Assembly: GCA_037127315.1 (NCBI GenBank)
Contig: JBBBDQ010001122.1
Coordinates: 6,093,001-6,157,000 of the forward strand
Length of the DNA stretch: 64,000 bases
Direction: 5' to 3'
Origin: Ascarosepion bandense
Lineage: Eukaryota; Mollusca; Cephalopoda; Sepiida; Sepiidae
In this document: positions 37,701-51,600 of the stretch, piece by piece
Layout of the letters: each line of letters opens with the position of its first letter
Position numbering within the stretch: the first letter of the stretch is position 1
Position numbers and translations under genes: made by a program
Notes under the pieces: generated by a model
The model's database searches: none
Told to the model about the DNA's origin: nothing
The model's input: only the letters and a program-made list of their open reading frames with translations

Positions 37701-40700
37701 CTGTTTTCTCCACTAAAAGATGTAATGATTTGAAAAGATGATATGAGAGTAAGCAGGATGAAACAAAACTCTCACACTTAGTGGAATAATCTTTTTACCC
37801 AAATGACCCAAAAAATTATGTGAATGTGCACTGTCGTGTACGCTACATGCCTTTATGATTAACCAATGAACGCTTCATGGTAGACAATGCTCTTCATATC
37901 CTATCAAAAGCAGGGCATGACTTTTTTAAAATTCTAGTCCTGGTTTGGAAACAGATTTTCCTTTTTCAGTAGATGCTTACCACTGTTGTTTTCCTTGGAC
38001 ATGATTATAGAGAACCCTCTTTTCATCACTAGTGACGATTCTATGCAGGAAATGTTCGGTAGTAAGTCTTCCCTTCAGTAACAAGTAGAAAGCAACTCTT
38101 TGGCTAAACTGAGAAGCAGTCAGATGATGATGAGTCCATTAACTAATTTTAGACACAAGATGGCTTGTCTTGAAGAACTGTTTTACTAATTTTTGTGCAT
38201 ATTCATTCTGTCTATTGATTTTCCTCCACTACAGTTTGCAGAAGTTCATTATTGACAGAACTTGGTCTTTCAGTTTGAAAGGAATATTTAAGAGAAATAT
38301 CGCAATCAAAACTGGCCAAATAATCATTGGCATATTCCTATAGGTTTTTTTTTTTTAATTCACTGTTAGCTATGGAGCTAAATGCATGATTAAAAGATTA
38401 AAATAAATATTTTATTAAGAAATCTGCAATAAAAGAAAATCTTCAGGATGTAAAAATTATTGGTTACTTTACTGTAAATATTGAAAAAGCACTCTCATTG
38501 CGATCCAGTCAAAAGTGTGACCAAACTTTCTTTCTAAACTAATGTAAGAGTAAAGACCTCTTAGTATGTAATGGTAGTGCATATAAAATGCTTTTGCTTT
38601 GTTCTTCGTTTGCATTTTTGAATATACAAAATGTTCCGTTTTCAGAAAAGTGTATCATAAACTTCTAACTATCAAAGCATAGCAGAACATCATAGTTTAA
38701 CTAATAGAACAGTACACTAAATCCCATTGTTAGTCTAAATGAGTTAAAAAACACCTGTACAATAGACGTGGGTGGAGTGTGAACCAGGCAATAGTTTAGT
38801 CTATCTACTCCAATTGAGAAAAAAAAAAATGAAAAAGTGAAAAGATTGGAAAAGAGAAAGCCGGAAACCACATCCTGAACAGGTAACAAGGGATGAGCCT
38901 CTACACCTGTACAATAGACATGGGTGGAGTGTGAACTGGGCGATTGTTACTGCCTTGCTCGAAGTGATATGATAAAAAAAAAAAGATCACCTTTAAGGAA
39001 GAACCCAAGAAAATATCTATTTTTGTCTCTTAGTAAAGTTATTTAGCATTAACTCCATAGTTCAAGTTTATTTTTGTATAAAATCAGATGTTCAGTGTTA
39101 TTAAAATGTAATATTGCTTGTGTCTATAAACAAAAATAGTTGTGTTGTAGTAATCAAAAATAATGTATAAAACTATGTGCTTTACTTAAGTGATCTCTGC
39201 TGGTGAAGGTGGTATCACAGAACAGCAGGACCCCCCCCCCCCACACACACACACACCCCAAGATAAGGAATACAAGTACATATCTCAGGGGAAGCTTATA
39301 TTTTTCTTTTTCCTTTTTCTCCCCAATACACATGGGTTATATTATGGTAGTAACAGTGGTTGGAGAGTTGAGATAAAAAGGAGAGTTGTAAAAAGATTTA
39401 TGTTGGTACTTTAGATCCATAGGCTTGGACAACATTACCTTGTCTAGGGATATGGCCAGATAATAATGTCAAGAATGTTCTTTATTTGACTTTTGTTATT
39501 GGGTGCAGTTAAATGAGCTTATGCTATATTGCATGTAGAAGAATAAAGCTATGCTCCCAATGTAATGTTATATTACATGTTTAAGAATGTGGCTATATTC
39601 TCAAATTAAACTTAATTTAAAACATCTGATGATTGGTTCTACATTGTGAAAATTTTAGTATGTGTACATGTCATGTTTTATATAAACTCTTCTTTCCATT
39701 AATCATCATAGTGTGACAGTGATAGGATTATGCAAGAAAAATTAAATTCATGCCTTTTCCAAGATCAGTAAAATGTAACAGTAGAGATTTGACATTAGTT
39801 CACTGATTCAGTTATCTATACTGGTAACCATTCTGCCAGTTTGCACTTTTTTTATGGAATAATTATGTAAATTTTTATATATCAACAATTTTAGGAAAAT
39901 CTAAGTGTAAAAAATATTTTTGTGTGACTCATTTCACTGAGTAACGAAGGCATTGAGTGTATTGTTTTGTAAAAGATCTCTTTTGTGTTTATAGAATCTT
40001 TTAAAATTCTTTCGTTTCTTGTATGTTTTCCTTGTGGCAATTATTACACGTGATAGAGTAAATTTCTTCAATCAGTGTATTAATTGCTCACCATAATTAA
40101 TCTGGCCATAATTTTGAATTGAAAAAAAAATGCCACTTCAATTAAGAGAAAATAATCTACTAAGACATAAGTGTACAAAAAGTGCTTTGATCACTAGGTC
40201 ATCTACACTAAATTCACAATCTGTGTAATCTACAAAGAATTTTAAACTGAACCCTTTATTTAATCTAGGAGCAGGGTAGACTGTTCTTGTTCCACTGACC
40301 TTGTCTAGGGATATATCTAGCTCTTCTTACAAAGATGACAATAGTCTGAATATAGTGTGAATAATAAACCCTCATCTCAGAAATTCAGACAGAAATTGCG
40401 TGTGAGTGAGGGGGGGGCAGTTTGGTCCGACCCAGAAACACTTTGAAACAAAAACATCTGTTAACCCCTACGAGCAGGATGAAGAACTTATCAGAATCCT
40501 CTCGCATACGCATACACACACCCTAATTGAAATATTCTTTAACGAGTGTAGAATGTTACAAAAATGATTTTTCTTTTATGGGATATTTTGACATGGGTGA
40601 AGAGTTCTCATTTGATATACTAATTCTTGTAAAAAAATATGTCCTACACAAAAATCAATTGGGTAACCAGTTCTTATTTTAAAGAGAAACCAGTATACAC

Positions 40701-43700
40701 AGTGACATTTATCTTGATGCAAAATGGATGGCCAGAGATTGATTACTTGACTGCATGTATTTATAATACACTATTGAATCGCCCCACTAATCAATACTGG
40801 GATTGCTCAAGTATAGTGCAAGTCTTTATGATCAATATTTTACTCAAGGAATGGGGTGGGTGCACTATACACAAATAATATTTTTGAAGAGATTAAAAAA
40901 GAATCATGCGTTTTTGGTGACTGATTGCACAATTTACAGGTAGATGTTTTTCTGGAGAGACGAAAATCAATGCAAAAAAAATCAAGGGATTGCATTATAC
41001 ATGAAGTCGGTTTATACACAAGTATATATGGTAAATATCATGGCATCCTGAAATCATATTTTAAGCAATATTCTTTTTGTATTAAATACTCCAGTTACAT
41101 ATGTAGCAAATCAACTTTGAATAATATTTACTGAAATACAAAAATAGTCATCCTATATCAAGTGAGCAATGTTGCCATAGTTGGATATATGACAAATCGA
41201 AATCTTGAATCAGACCTAGATAACTTAAATGCCAGGTTGAATGATCAGATTTTACAAGGTTCACAAATAAACAAAAATATTTCCAACCTATTGATTTGTT
41301 ATGTATAGCTTAATAGAAATGTAAGATAAGGACACTGTATGAATCAATTGGTGAACAGGATTTAAAATTAATATCATCCTGGAGATGATAGAATATTAAT
41401 TTGGAACAACACTGGGATAATAAACATTTCTTAATTAAAATTCTAGTATATTTATTCTGAAAGCAACTAATTACTTTAAAAAAAAAATTCTTACTTTCAC
41501 CAATAAAGTGAACTTTTAATATACATTGTCTATGATATATGGTGGACTTTTAATATAGGATAAAGAAATAAATGAAACTTAAATACTTCTTTTTAAACTA
41601 GTGAATGAAATTCAAGTGAAGGTTGAGAGATATAAATTTAGATATTTGTTTTATTTATCTCTAAATGTAAAAAAGAACTAATTTTACCTTGATAAACCAA
41701 GCAAGAAAATTATATTTTTATCTATCAAATTTTGGTTTAAAATCTTTGAACTATGAGCAACAACATTTACGCATTATGTTTCCTGCTTATCATAAACTAA
41801 ATTGAAAAGATAAAAATTTAAAAAAAATGATAAACACGGAATATTCAGTCATGAAGCAAGGCAGGTAATTGTAAATGAGAATATTTTGATAAAGATTTTG
41901 AAAATATTTTTGATTGAGAATAGCTGGAATACATTGAACACAGTTCTTAAATTGAAGTATGTTACTCTGAACATGAAGATTAATAACGTTTCCATGTAAA
42001 TTTTTTTCAAGGGGATTTAACTGAAATGTTTAAATAAAAATCAAGTTATGATTTTTATAAAACAAAATTACAGTAATACATAACTAATTTCTTTTTGTAA
42101 TTATTCATTTTTAAAACTTTAATATTAAACTTTTAATTTTTTTTACTAAATATTTTAATTTGGTCTGTTTTTATTATTCTACTAAAAAACTAATTGATAG
42201 CAACCTTTTAAACTATCTCAAAATCAGAATGTCTTTATCAATATTTTGATTCTGAGATGGTTTAAATAATTTCTGGGATGATTAAAGTTGTCTTTTTGGG
42301 GATGGTTCCACAATGATGGCATAAAAAAAAAGTTTGTCTTGAACACTGCATAGGATCATTTTAAAAAGATCAACCTGCCGACTATTGGTGAAGTTTACTT
42401 TCTTACCCTTTATTATACACCTAACATATGTCAATAGCAAATACCAAAAAAGTTATGGTTGCTCTTTATTAAAATAATAAGTTCCAACTGGAGTTATATC
42501 TCTATCTAATCTACTGTAGTATGTAGGCACTCATCTCATAACTAATGGGATGGTCATTGCGGGTCTCATATGTACTGCAGTTGTAGTAGCAGTGGTTTTG
42601 TGTGTCAAGGGCAGCACTTCTCAACTGTGCACTTTAGCACACTAATGTGCTCTGAATGGTAGCCAGGTGTGTTCCAAGTTAACAAGAGTAATTTATAAAT
42701 TACTATTTTTTATTCTTATGGCAGTTAAAAGCTTGTGGTCTCATAAAGTTAGAGACTGAATCTCGGTCATAGAATCTGAACTTTGAAACTTGGTAGAAAC
42801 ATATATAGTCTTCTTTAAGTAATAAGAATATAAAAAATTCTTCAGTGACTCTACTGAAATAGTTTGAGAGTTTTGTTTAACAGCATATCAACCTCTGTGG
42901 GATATTTAATGCCAAAAAGGTAGGATTTTAAGTTGTTTTTTTTTAATGTTTAGCGATAATGAGAAGGTTGATTTAATTAGATTTTGATGAAATTATTTTT
43001 ATATTTACTTTAGAAACTGAAGATGTCTTCTAGTTTTGTATTTAAAAATGTATTGCTGGTAATATTTTTTTTCCTTCAAAAAATGTCTTATGGTAATAAA
43101 TTTTTTTCTTCAAAACTGTATTGTTGGTAATATTTTTCCTTCAAAAATGTATATTTTTCTATAAAAGTCTATTTTTATACTTTCATAGAGTTTTGACCCT
43201 AGTTTAGGGGTTATTTATTTGCCCATAGCTGGGACCCTAACAGATGCTACCACTCCAGGTCAGGGTGAACCTGGGAACAACAGCAATTAAGAGCTGGTTC
43301 CATGCTCCTCACAACCTTCCATTCAGAAGCCTTACTGCCGGATGCAGTTTACGATCATACCCAGGACCCTACTGAAATAGTAACTGAACTATTTTCTAGG
43401 TTCAATAATTTGAAAAATCACAAATGTTATTTCCAATATTCTATAATATTAGAAAATGCTATTTCAAGAACATACAAAAGAATACACATATGCACAGATT
43501 AAGAAGGAAATACAATCTTCTATTAAAATTTAAAGTATGCGTCAGAGCTTTAGTTATTCTACAAGTGTGCTTTGAAGTTAATAAAATTGATTGAGAAACA
43601 TTGGTCTATGGTAAAAGTGACAGTGAGTTCATCCTTCTCCAGCCTAATTTTGAATTCAATTTTTCTTAGACTGCTTAGGCTAAATGGCTCAGTCCTTAGA

Positions 43701-46700
43701 TAAGGGCAGAAAAAAGAAACTCATGTCTTTCTCAAGTGTGTTAGTGCAACGTGAACACAAATAGTTTGTGTCCAATTCTGCTCATCGATTCCATTTTCTG
43801 CACTGATAGCCATTGTGTTGTTACACATCTGCATGGTAATGACTTATTGATATTTTACAGTTGATTTAATCTGTTTTTTAATATTTCAGGCCCTGTGCAT
43901 CCTTGGACATATTGCTGATGGCAAGTCAGCAAAAGATTTTATCATGGGTAATGAAGATGTCCTTCGTAAACTGATCAACTATATGGTAAGTTGCTCTGAC
44001 TGCAAACATTAATAATTTACAGAGTAATTTGGGATGTAATGCAAAGGCTTTTGTGTTCTGTGAAAGGAAACTACAAGACCTCCTACAGAAGGTAGCTGAA
44101 GAGAGTGACAAAGGACTACAAATAAACTGCAAGAAAACCGAATCCATGGTCATCAGTAAAAAGGGCAGCCCAATATGCCAAATACAGGTGGGGGATACTA
44201 AAATCAAGCAGGTACAAAAATATAAATAACTGGGAAGTGTTATAACAAAAGATGGAAAGTGTGACATAGAGATCCGAAGACGAATTTGCATGGCGAAGGA
44301 AGCATTCCAGAAGATGAGTAAAGTATTAAGAAACAGGACAATTTTGCTAGAAACAAAGAAGGGAGTACTGGATTGCTATGTGATGTCAGTTCTTCAATAT
44401 GGCAGTGAATTCTGGACAATATCATCGAAGATGAAGGAAAAACTTGAAGCAACTGAAATGTGATTCTACAGAAGGATGCTGCGAATATCATGGATCGAGA
44501 TGTGAGCAATGATGAGGTTTTGGAAATGATGGAAACGAAAGGGAAATTAATACTGTGCATCAGAAAGAGACAGCTGAAGTTCCTGGGACATGCAATGAGG
44601 AAAGAGGGCTTGGAGAACCTGATACTAACAGGCCACATAGAGGGAAAAAGTGACAGGGGAAAGCAGCGGATAACATATTTGAAGGACCTAATCAGTTGGA
44701 TGATGGAACGAGGCTTGCATGGTGTAACAGGAGAAGGCGTGCTAAGAGCCACCAGGGATAGGGAAGACGTGGAAAGCCATGATCGCCTACGTCCTAAAAG
44801 GACAGGGCATATAGAAGAAGAAATTTGCTGAAGGCTAGGAAATACAGCATTTTTAGAATCCCCTGTTTAAATGTTATTTTCACAAGATAGAAAACAATTC
44901 ATTCTTAGGGCTTATTTTTCTTTTGACAGGGGTGCTGGAAAGTTCTTGGCTGATGATTTGCTCATTTGTTTTTTGTTTTTTTTGCCCATTTTAGTAAGTG
45001 GTACAGGCTGAGAACTTTTTAGTTTATTTATTCTATGCATCAAAGAATTTGTGCTTGTTTTCTGAACAAAAGAAAACATGCACAATTAGACAACACTTGA
45101 GACATGCACAGACTAATGAACGAACAACACCTTGCCAGCATGCTCAAAACACAACGCATGACGATGAAAGCAGCTAAGATAGCAGGATACTGTGAATGCA
45201 GTGGGAATGACATGAATATAGAACAATCAGTGAAAGTTTAGACAACTGCAAGGATAAGGAAAGAAAGAGAGAGTAAAACAAAAAAACACATAGCTGTGAA
45301 ACATTAGCAAACTTCATCATCCGGCAATTGAGCAATACAAAAGTGGAAGGAGCATGAAGCATACAACCTTTTATTGTAAGCCTATTGAAATGCTTCGATT
45401 TATTTAGATCTAGATTTGAATTTATGCTTTTTTTTTTTCTTTTTGAAAAGCCCTTTTTAATTTCATCAATGTAGAAGTCAAATAACTTACCTTTCAACAT
45501 GGCTGTCTCCTTTTGTCTCCCTGTAGGAAGGTGAACATTCAAGAGTGTGGATATTGTGCTGAATATTTATTGAGCTCAATGTACACACAGAAATTATCAG
45601 CCACACACTGGTATAGCTGCAGCCCGAAGGCATGAAAAGGCATTATTTAAGTGCAATGCAAGCCTTGTTGACAGGTACAATCGTACTGCACATAACTTAT
45701 CCCCACTTCATGAGGGAGACACAGTTTCAGTTCAAAATCCAACAGTCTAAAATTTATTTCCAACTCATTCCATTCTGTGATTGTTTCTCTGCAAGATCTT
45801 AGGTCCCATTCTGCTTTTCATTACATTCACTTATGTGCTATTGTGAATGCCACCCAAGGTACAGATATTGACAAACATAAATGGGTAAAAGAAATAGTTG
45901 CTGACAGACCTGAGTACTACAAGATTTTCCAGATAGCCACCCTCAGTGAATCAGTCAAGGGTGATAAAGAGAATAGCAGCATCATAAACATTTGATTCCA
46001 TGTATATCAAAAGCTTTCCCTAACACTCTTTTTATAAATGGAGAGCCTTTCTGCAATCATTCTGACAATGACAGTCATTGATCATTTTGAATGATTCAGT
46101 TTTCTCACTTGTTCCTAGGTATCCTAAATGTTCATTATCTTCCATATTCTCTTGGCCTTCACAAAATCTTTTGTCACTAAAAACACTCAGATTATGTGAC
46201 TTGCATTTTTTAACTTGTAACTTTTAATTAGAAAAAGGAAAGGATTTGGCAGATGATTGTTCAATTTCAACAAAAATGAAAAAAATTGATGCACTACTCA
46301 ACATTTGAACTGATCGTTTTATGATGTATCAGAAAAACCTTCTGTACTTCATGATATATATAATGGTGAATAGAAAACCAGAAGAGATTGAACCTTTCAG
46401 GGATTGTTTGTGCTTGCTTATTTCTGTGTGCTTGTGTGTATATATAGATATATATATATAATCCAAACAGAAAGTGGTATGTGGGTAAAATCCCAAATGA
46501 GATCCTATTAATATTAATCTTATTTATATTGAAACTGATCCAGTTCTTCCTTGTTTCTTCCCCCATCTTCTTTAATTTTTTCTCTCGCTTTTCTTTTTCC
46601 TCTCCTTTCCGGTTTCCCTTTCCCCTACTTCCGTTTCTGTGACATGCTTATTTTTTACTTTCTTACACATATGTAATCTTTAAATGTCCTCTTCATTGAT

Positions 46701-48655
46701 GGAGTTTGAATCTATTTCCCCATCTCTCTGGTTTCCCTCCCCCTTCTTTCCTACCCTCTGTAACAATGTTAACTCCCCTCTCACTGCTCTTTCTTATTTC
46801 TTTTCATGAACTTCCAGTGTATGAATTTCATTTTGAGTGAACTTTCAGTGTATGAATTTGTCTTAGAGCTTTCCATAATAAATTTGGTCACTGATGAAGC
46901 AAGTATTCCTCACGGAAATAATCATACAATATATGTGACTTTTGAAGTTTTTAGTTTATATATATATATATATATGAGACCGTGAATAAGTTTTCGGTGT
47001 TTTTGAATGGATAGCCTTCCCAGAAATGCGTGCATGTAATTTGAGATCATAATGCATCTATAAGGAAGTACTATAAGCAAGCTTGAAATTCAGTGTATGC
47101 CATTTCGCTGAAGTGTAAACAACTTTGTCTTTCATAGTGTTAAACATGTTGGATTTTGTGCCAATAAAATGTGTATTTGTCAGGAATTTTACTGCACTAC
47201 TTTATTCAAAAGAAATCTGCAGCTGAAGCACACAAAATTCTTATTGAGACTTATGGCGACTGTGCTCTATTGAAAACAACATGTAGAGATTGGTTTAGAC
47301 GCTTCCAAAATAATGACTTTGATGTTGAAGATAAAGAATGCTCTGGCATACCAAAAAAGTTTGAAGATGAAGAATTGGAGGCATTACTTCATGAAGACTC
47401 ATGTCAAGCACAAGATAAACTTTCAGAATTGTTAGAAGTTGATCACACAACAGTTTCAAAACATTTGAAAGCATTAGGAATGATTCAAAGGCAAAGACAT
47501 TGGGTGTCATATGAGTTGAAGCCAAAAGATGTCAAATGGTGTCTTGTCATGTGTGAACAGCAGTTTCAACAGCAGAAAAGGAAATGTTTTTGCATTGTAT
47601 TGTGACCAGCAATAAAAAGTGGAGACACTATGATAATCTTAAGTGTAGAAGATTGTGGGGTAAGCCTGGCCATCTATCTACATTGGCAACAGTCAAATAT
47701 CCATGGTTTGAAGTTTCTGCTCTGAATTTGGTAGGATCAGATGAGTGTAGTTTATTATAAGCGGCTCAAACTGACTGAAGCCGTCACAGGAGATTGTTAT
47801 CAACTACAAAAGATTATCATTTTTCTGACATGGAATTCAAATGCTACCAGAAAGATGGGAAAATTAGTGGCTAGTGATAGACAATACTTTCAGTGACATA
47901 TTTCTTACAAATTTTTGTAAATAAAACATTACTTTTCATGAAAAAACAGCAAGAACTTATTCAAGACCATAATAAGTGTGTGTGTATATATATATATATA
48001 TAGGTAAAATTTTTTCAGATATTCCAAGAAATTTTTATCTAAAACAAACAGACTTTCTCTACGGACGTGCCGCATGTTGTGAACAAACACACCACGTGAT
48101 GTAAACAAAAAATATTAGAACGCTATCGTGAAATACGTTTCTAATTCAAATTTAAAAATCACTTGTTTCTGATGAAGGACCGAGGACGGTCTGAAATATA
48201 AAATATAATAAAAATAAACAAATACTGTTCAAAAAAAGTACATTTTTAAATTCAAAACTTTTTATTAATATTCTTTCCTATACATATTAAGACAGTATAC
48301 GTGGATGATCATCACTATATATATGATGGACTCTCCCGTCGATCTCGATGTATGAGGTTCCGACAACTCTGACTTCATCCATGCTTCAGCCTCTGATGAC
48401 ATCTAAGTCCAGCAAGGGACTTACAAATCAATCCACACAGAGTGCAAGTGTGCTGGTTATGGGATGCACTTGCAGGTACCAATACAGCCCGCTTGACTCT
48501 CTCTCGTTTCTGACTCATATGATTCAGACTGTCAGATTTGAAACGCTGAAGACCATCAAAACAACATGCCTTCCACTCCATTCGATCAGAGACTCTGCTC
48601 TCAAGAATGTTGTGAGGCAGATTGAGAGAAATCAAATTACTCCTGATCTTATCCT

Positions 48656-48698
<43 letters not shown>

Positions 48699-51600
48699 AG
48701 AGAAAACTTATCTTAGCCTACACATTTCGTCCTCTGATGAACTTTATCAAGGAATATGTAAGGATTTTATTTTGCAACAAATATTTATAAACTGAGGTAA
48801 AAGTTTTGTTACATTTTCAGAATTTTTAAATTTAAGAATGCTGATAAAAATATTCATCAGGTTAACTCAAAACAAATTTTAAAATAAAACACTTAAAAGA
48901 AAACTGTTAAATTCAAAACATTTTATTATTTAAAATATGCTATTCATAAATTAATCTCAAAATAAAATACATACTCACATAAAAAGTTCAATAATAATAA
49001 CAGTATTTACTCATTTTTGTTTAGTAGACATTAAATTATACTGCAAAGCTGCCTCCATAATTTACCTTGACTTTCAGTTAGCATGAAATATATTTTTGGG
49101 TGTTCTTAGATTTACATTTAAAAATTCTGAAAAACTATCAACATTTTTTCCAGGTTATGAATAGATAAGGAGGAAATTGTGTCAGAAGTTGTTTGAAGTT
49201 CATTTTGGAAAAAAAAAAGGAATTTCCTCCTTACCTTACAGACTATCTGTAACTTGGGAAAGTTGATTAATAAAATTAATCAACACAGAATGTGTCATTT
49301 TTAATAGTCAGTTAAATGCCATATGTGATACACGCTTGGGCGATCATGTCTCGAAAGAGACATGACTGACTGGGCAGAACATTATCCCGCAGTAGGTTGC
49401 CATTGCTTTCTGCAGTAGACTGGTTGCTGATCAAGACTATAGAACCCAATCTGTCCTGCTATTTAACCCATAACTGGAAGGAAGAGACGGATTAATACCT
49501 TTCCCAAGGGTATTTGTGCGTAAGTGAATACAATGGATTCAACTGGAATTCGAACTCGGCTCCCCGGTTTCTCGTTCCGAGCCGATATCCAATGTATCAC
49601 AATGCACATCCTTTTTAATAGTATTTGCCTTAAAAAAAACAATAAACAAAAAAACATTTGCTTACTAAATACACAGAATATACATGGTGCGATGGGTAAA
49701 TTGTCGTCGTATTATATTCTTAATTTCACATGGGCGTGTTTTTGATTTTGTTGACTGCACTATATATTAGGATCAGTTGGGCATTGTCTGTGAGAAAAAG
49801 AGGACCATGATGCAATTCACGCCACCAGAAATTTGGAAAATAGCATGGTGTACTGCTTAGTATTTGCGCCAGAAGCTCCAATGCAAAAATTTGTTTGGGT
49901 GTCAATATGAGGACAGTCCAGAGAATTCGGAAAGAGTTGAATGAATCTAATGGGGATTACAAAAGTGTTTCAAGTGATAGCGACATTATGCCTCCATTCA
50001 TCTTCCCACAGAGCCTCGGACTCAATGTAGAGGTCTCCATCTTGTGCATTGAGGAGGTAGTGCTGCTCTGGGTCAAGAGGGTAGCTACTGGAAGACCCTG
50101 TTTCTGACAATAGAATTCTGCACCATGCTAAATAAGCAGTAGAACCCAGTTATGGCAATCAGACAATTTCTGCGACCATATCAACCCTTACATCTGGTCG
50201 CCTAACTCCCAGACTTGCAATCTCCTTGATTATTATGTGTAGGGTGCAGTTGAGTAAAAGACGAACAAAACATGTAACACCAAAGATGAACCAAAGGCAA
50301 GGATTATGGCAGCATTCACCAACTTAAACAAGGAGACTATCCAGAAGAGTAGCAGGATTCAAAATCAACTGGAGGCCGTGGTTGGAACAAATGTTTTTTT
50401 TTTTGTTTTTTTTTTTAATAAATTTCCTCTTTTATATTTCAAGATATTTTTGTTTAATTTTGGTAAATATATCTGTTAAAATAAGATGTCAGTATTGTTT
50501 TCGGGTTTGCATAATTTAGACGACATTTTATCCATCGCACCCTGTATGCAAGGTAGTTCACATATGCGTGAAGTGGTTTTACTCACCTAAACCTCCTCTG
50601 CCTGATGCGCATACTTATGCGGTATTTTGTTTCATTATAGTTCAGATTTTTCAAGTAGCTTTAGAAAGATTGTTACTGTTCAGAAAATATCTTTTGTTAA
50701 TTGTATAGGAATTTACAGAGATACACTACAGCTTGTATTTTGTGTTAACTAATTAACATTCTTTACTTTTTAGGTTCACAGCAATGAGAAAGTACAGTTG
50801 GCTGCTGTGTACTGTATTGGTAATTTAGTATGGAATGATGACGAAGGTAAGTTATGTTTATCTTGATAAATAGAAATAATAAAATTGTATTGTGTACAAA
50901 GTTGTGGATAAACTGTCCCATGTTAATATTTTGTTGTTTTCGACTATCGCAGTCATTATCAAGAACCAATGTGGTGTCTGTGCGGCACTTAGAATTCCTT
51001 TGTCTGCATCCTAGTATTCGTTGGGAAGCTGGAAGTTTGAAATGGTCTAGTGTGATGTCATGAAAATTAATGAACACTTCTTTTGAATTTAGAATTAGAA
51101 AAATGAACTGCATTCTTATGTTTTCCTCATTGTCTCTGTTTTGTTTTTCTTTATCTCTTGCTCCTAGGGTCTGCAGAAAGACAAGCACGTCTTCGGGATT
51201 TGGGTGTTCAAAAATCTCTTCACCAACTGTCCACAACAACTACAGGAGACCTACAACAGCGGTCAGTATAGAATTAATATATCTCTAGGGATTTTTTTTC
51301 ATCATTTTTTTCTTAAGTTTTAATTTAAATTTTTGTGGCATTTAGATATTTATAAAATTTTCTAAGTAAATGATTAAAAAGAACCATTAAAGGTAAATAA
51401 GAAAATTATACCAATTTGATTAAAGGTCTTAACCTATAACCAAATTACTACAAATTTATTTTTTATTTTAATGAGAAAAACTGTAATTTGGAATGTCCAA
51501 CTCATCAGAAAATACAGACTTTGTCGAAAATCTGCACAAATATATAGATTTGTAAAAAGACTCAATAAAGACAAAAGAAAAACTTACTGACGTGTTTCAT

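Noticed and set aside
44240..44752. 170-codon minus-strand ORF
   Set aside because: It is antisense to the RTE-like C-terminal region, which has the recognisable protein.
48169..48215. Complete hammerhead ribozyme
   Set aside because: Core, stem II and a short stem III can be drawn, but stem I does not pair next to the cleavage site and AT richness makes stem III likely by chance.
50763..51239. 158-codon minus-strand ORF across exons h and i
   Set aside because: It runs antisense across two ARMC8 exons and their intron; no family resemblance.
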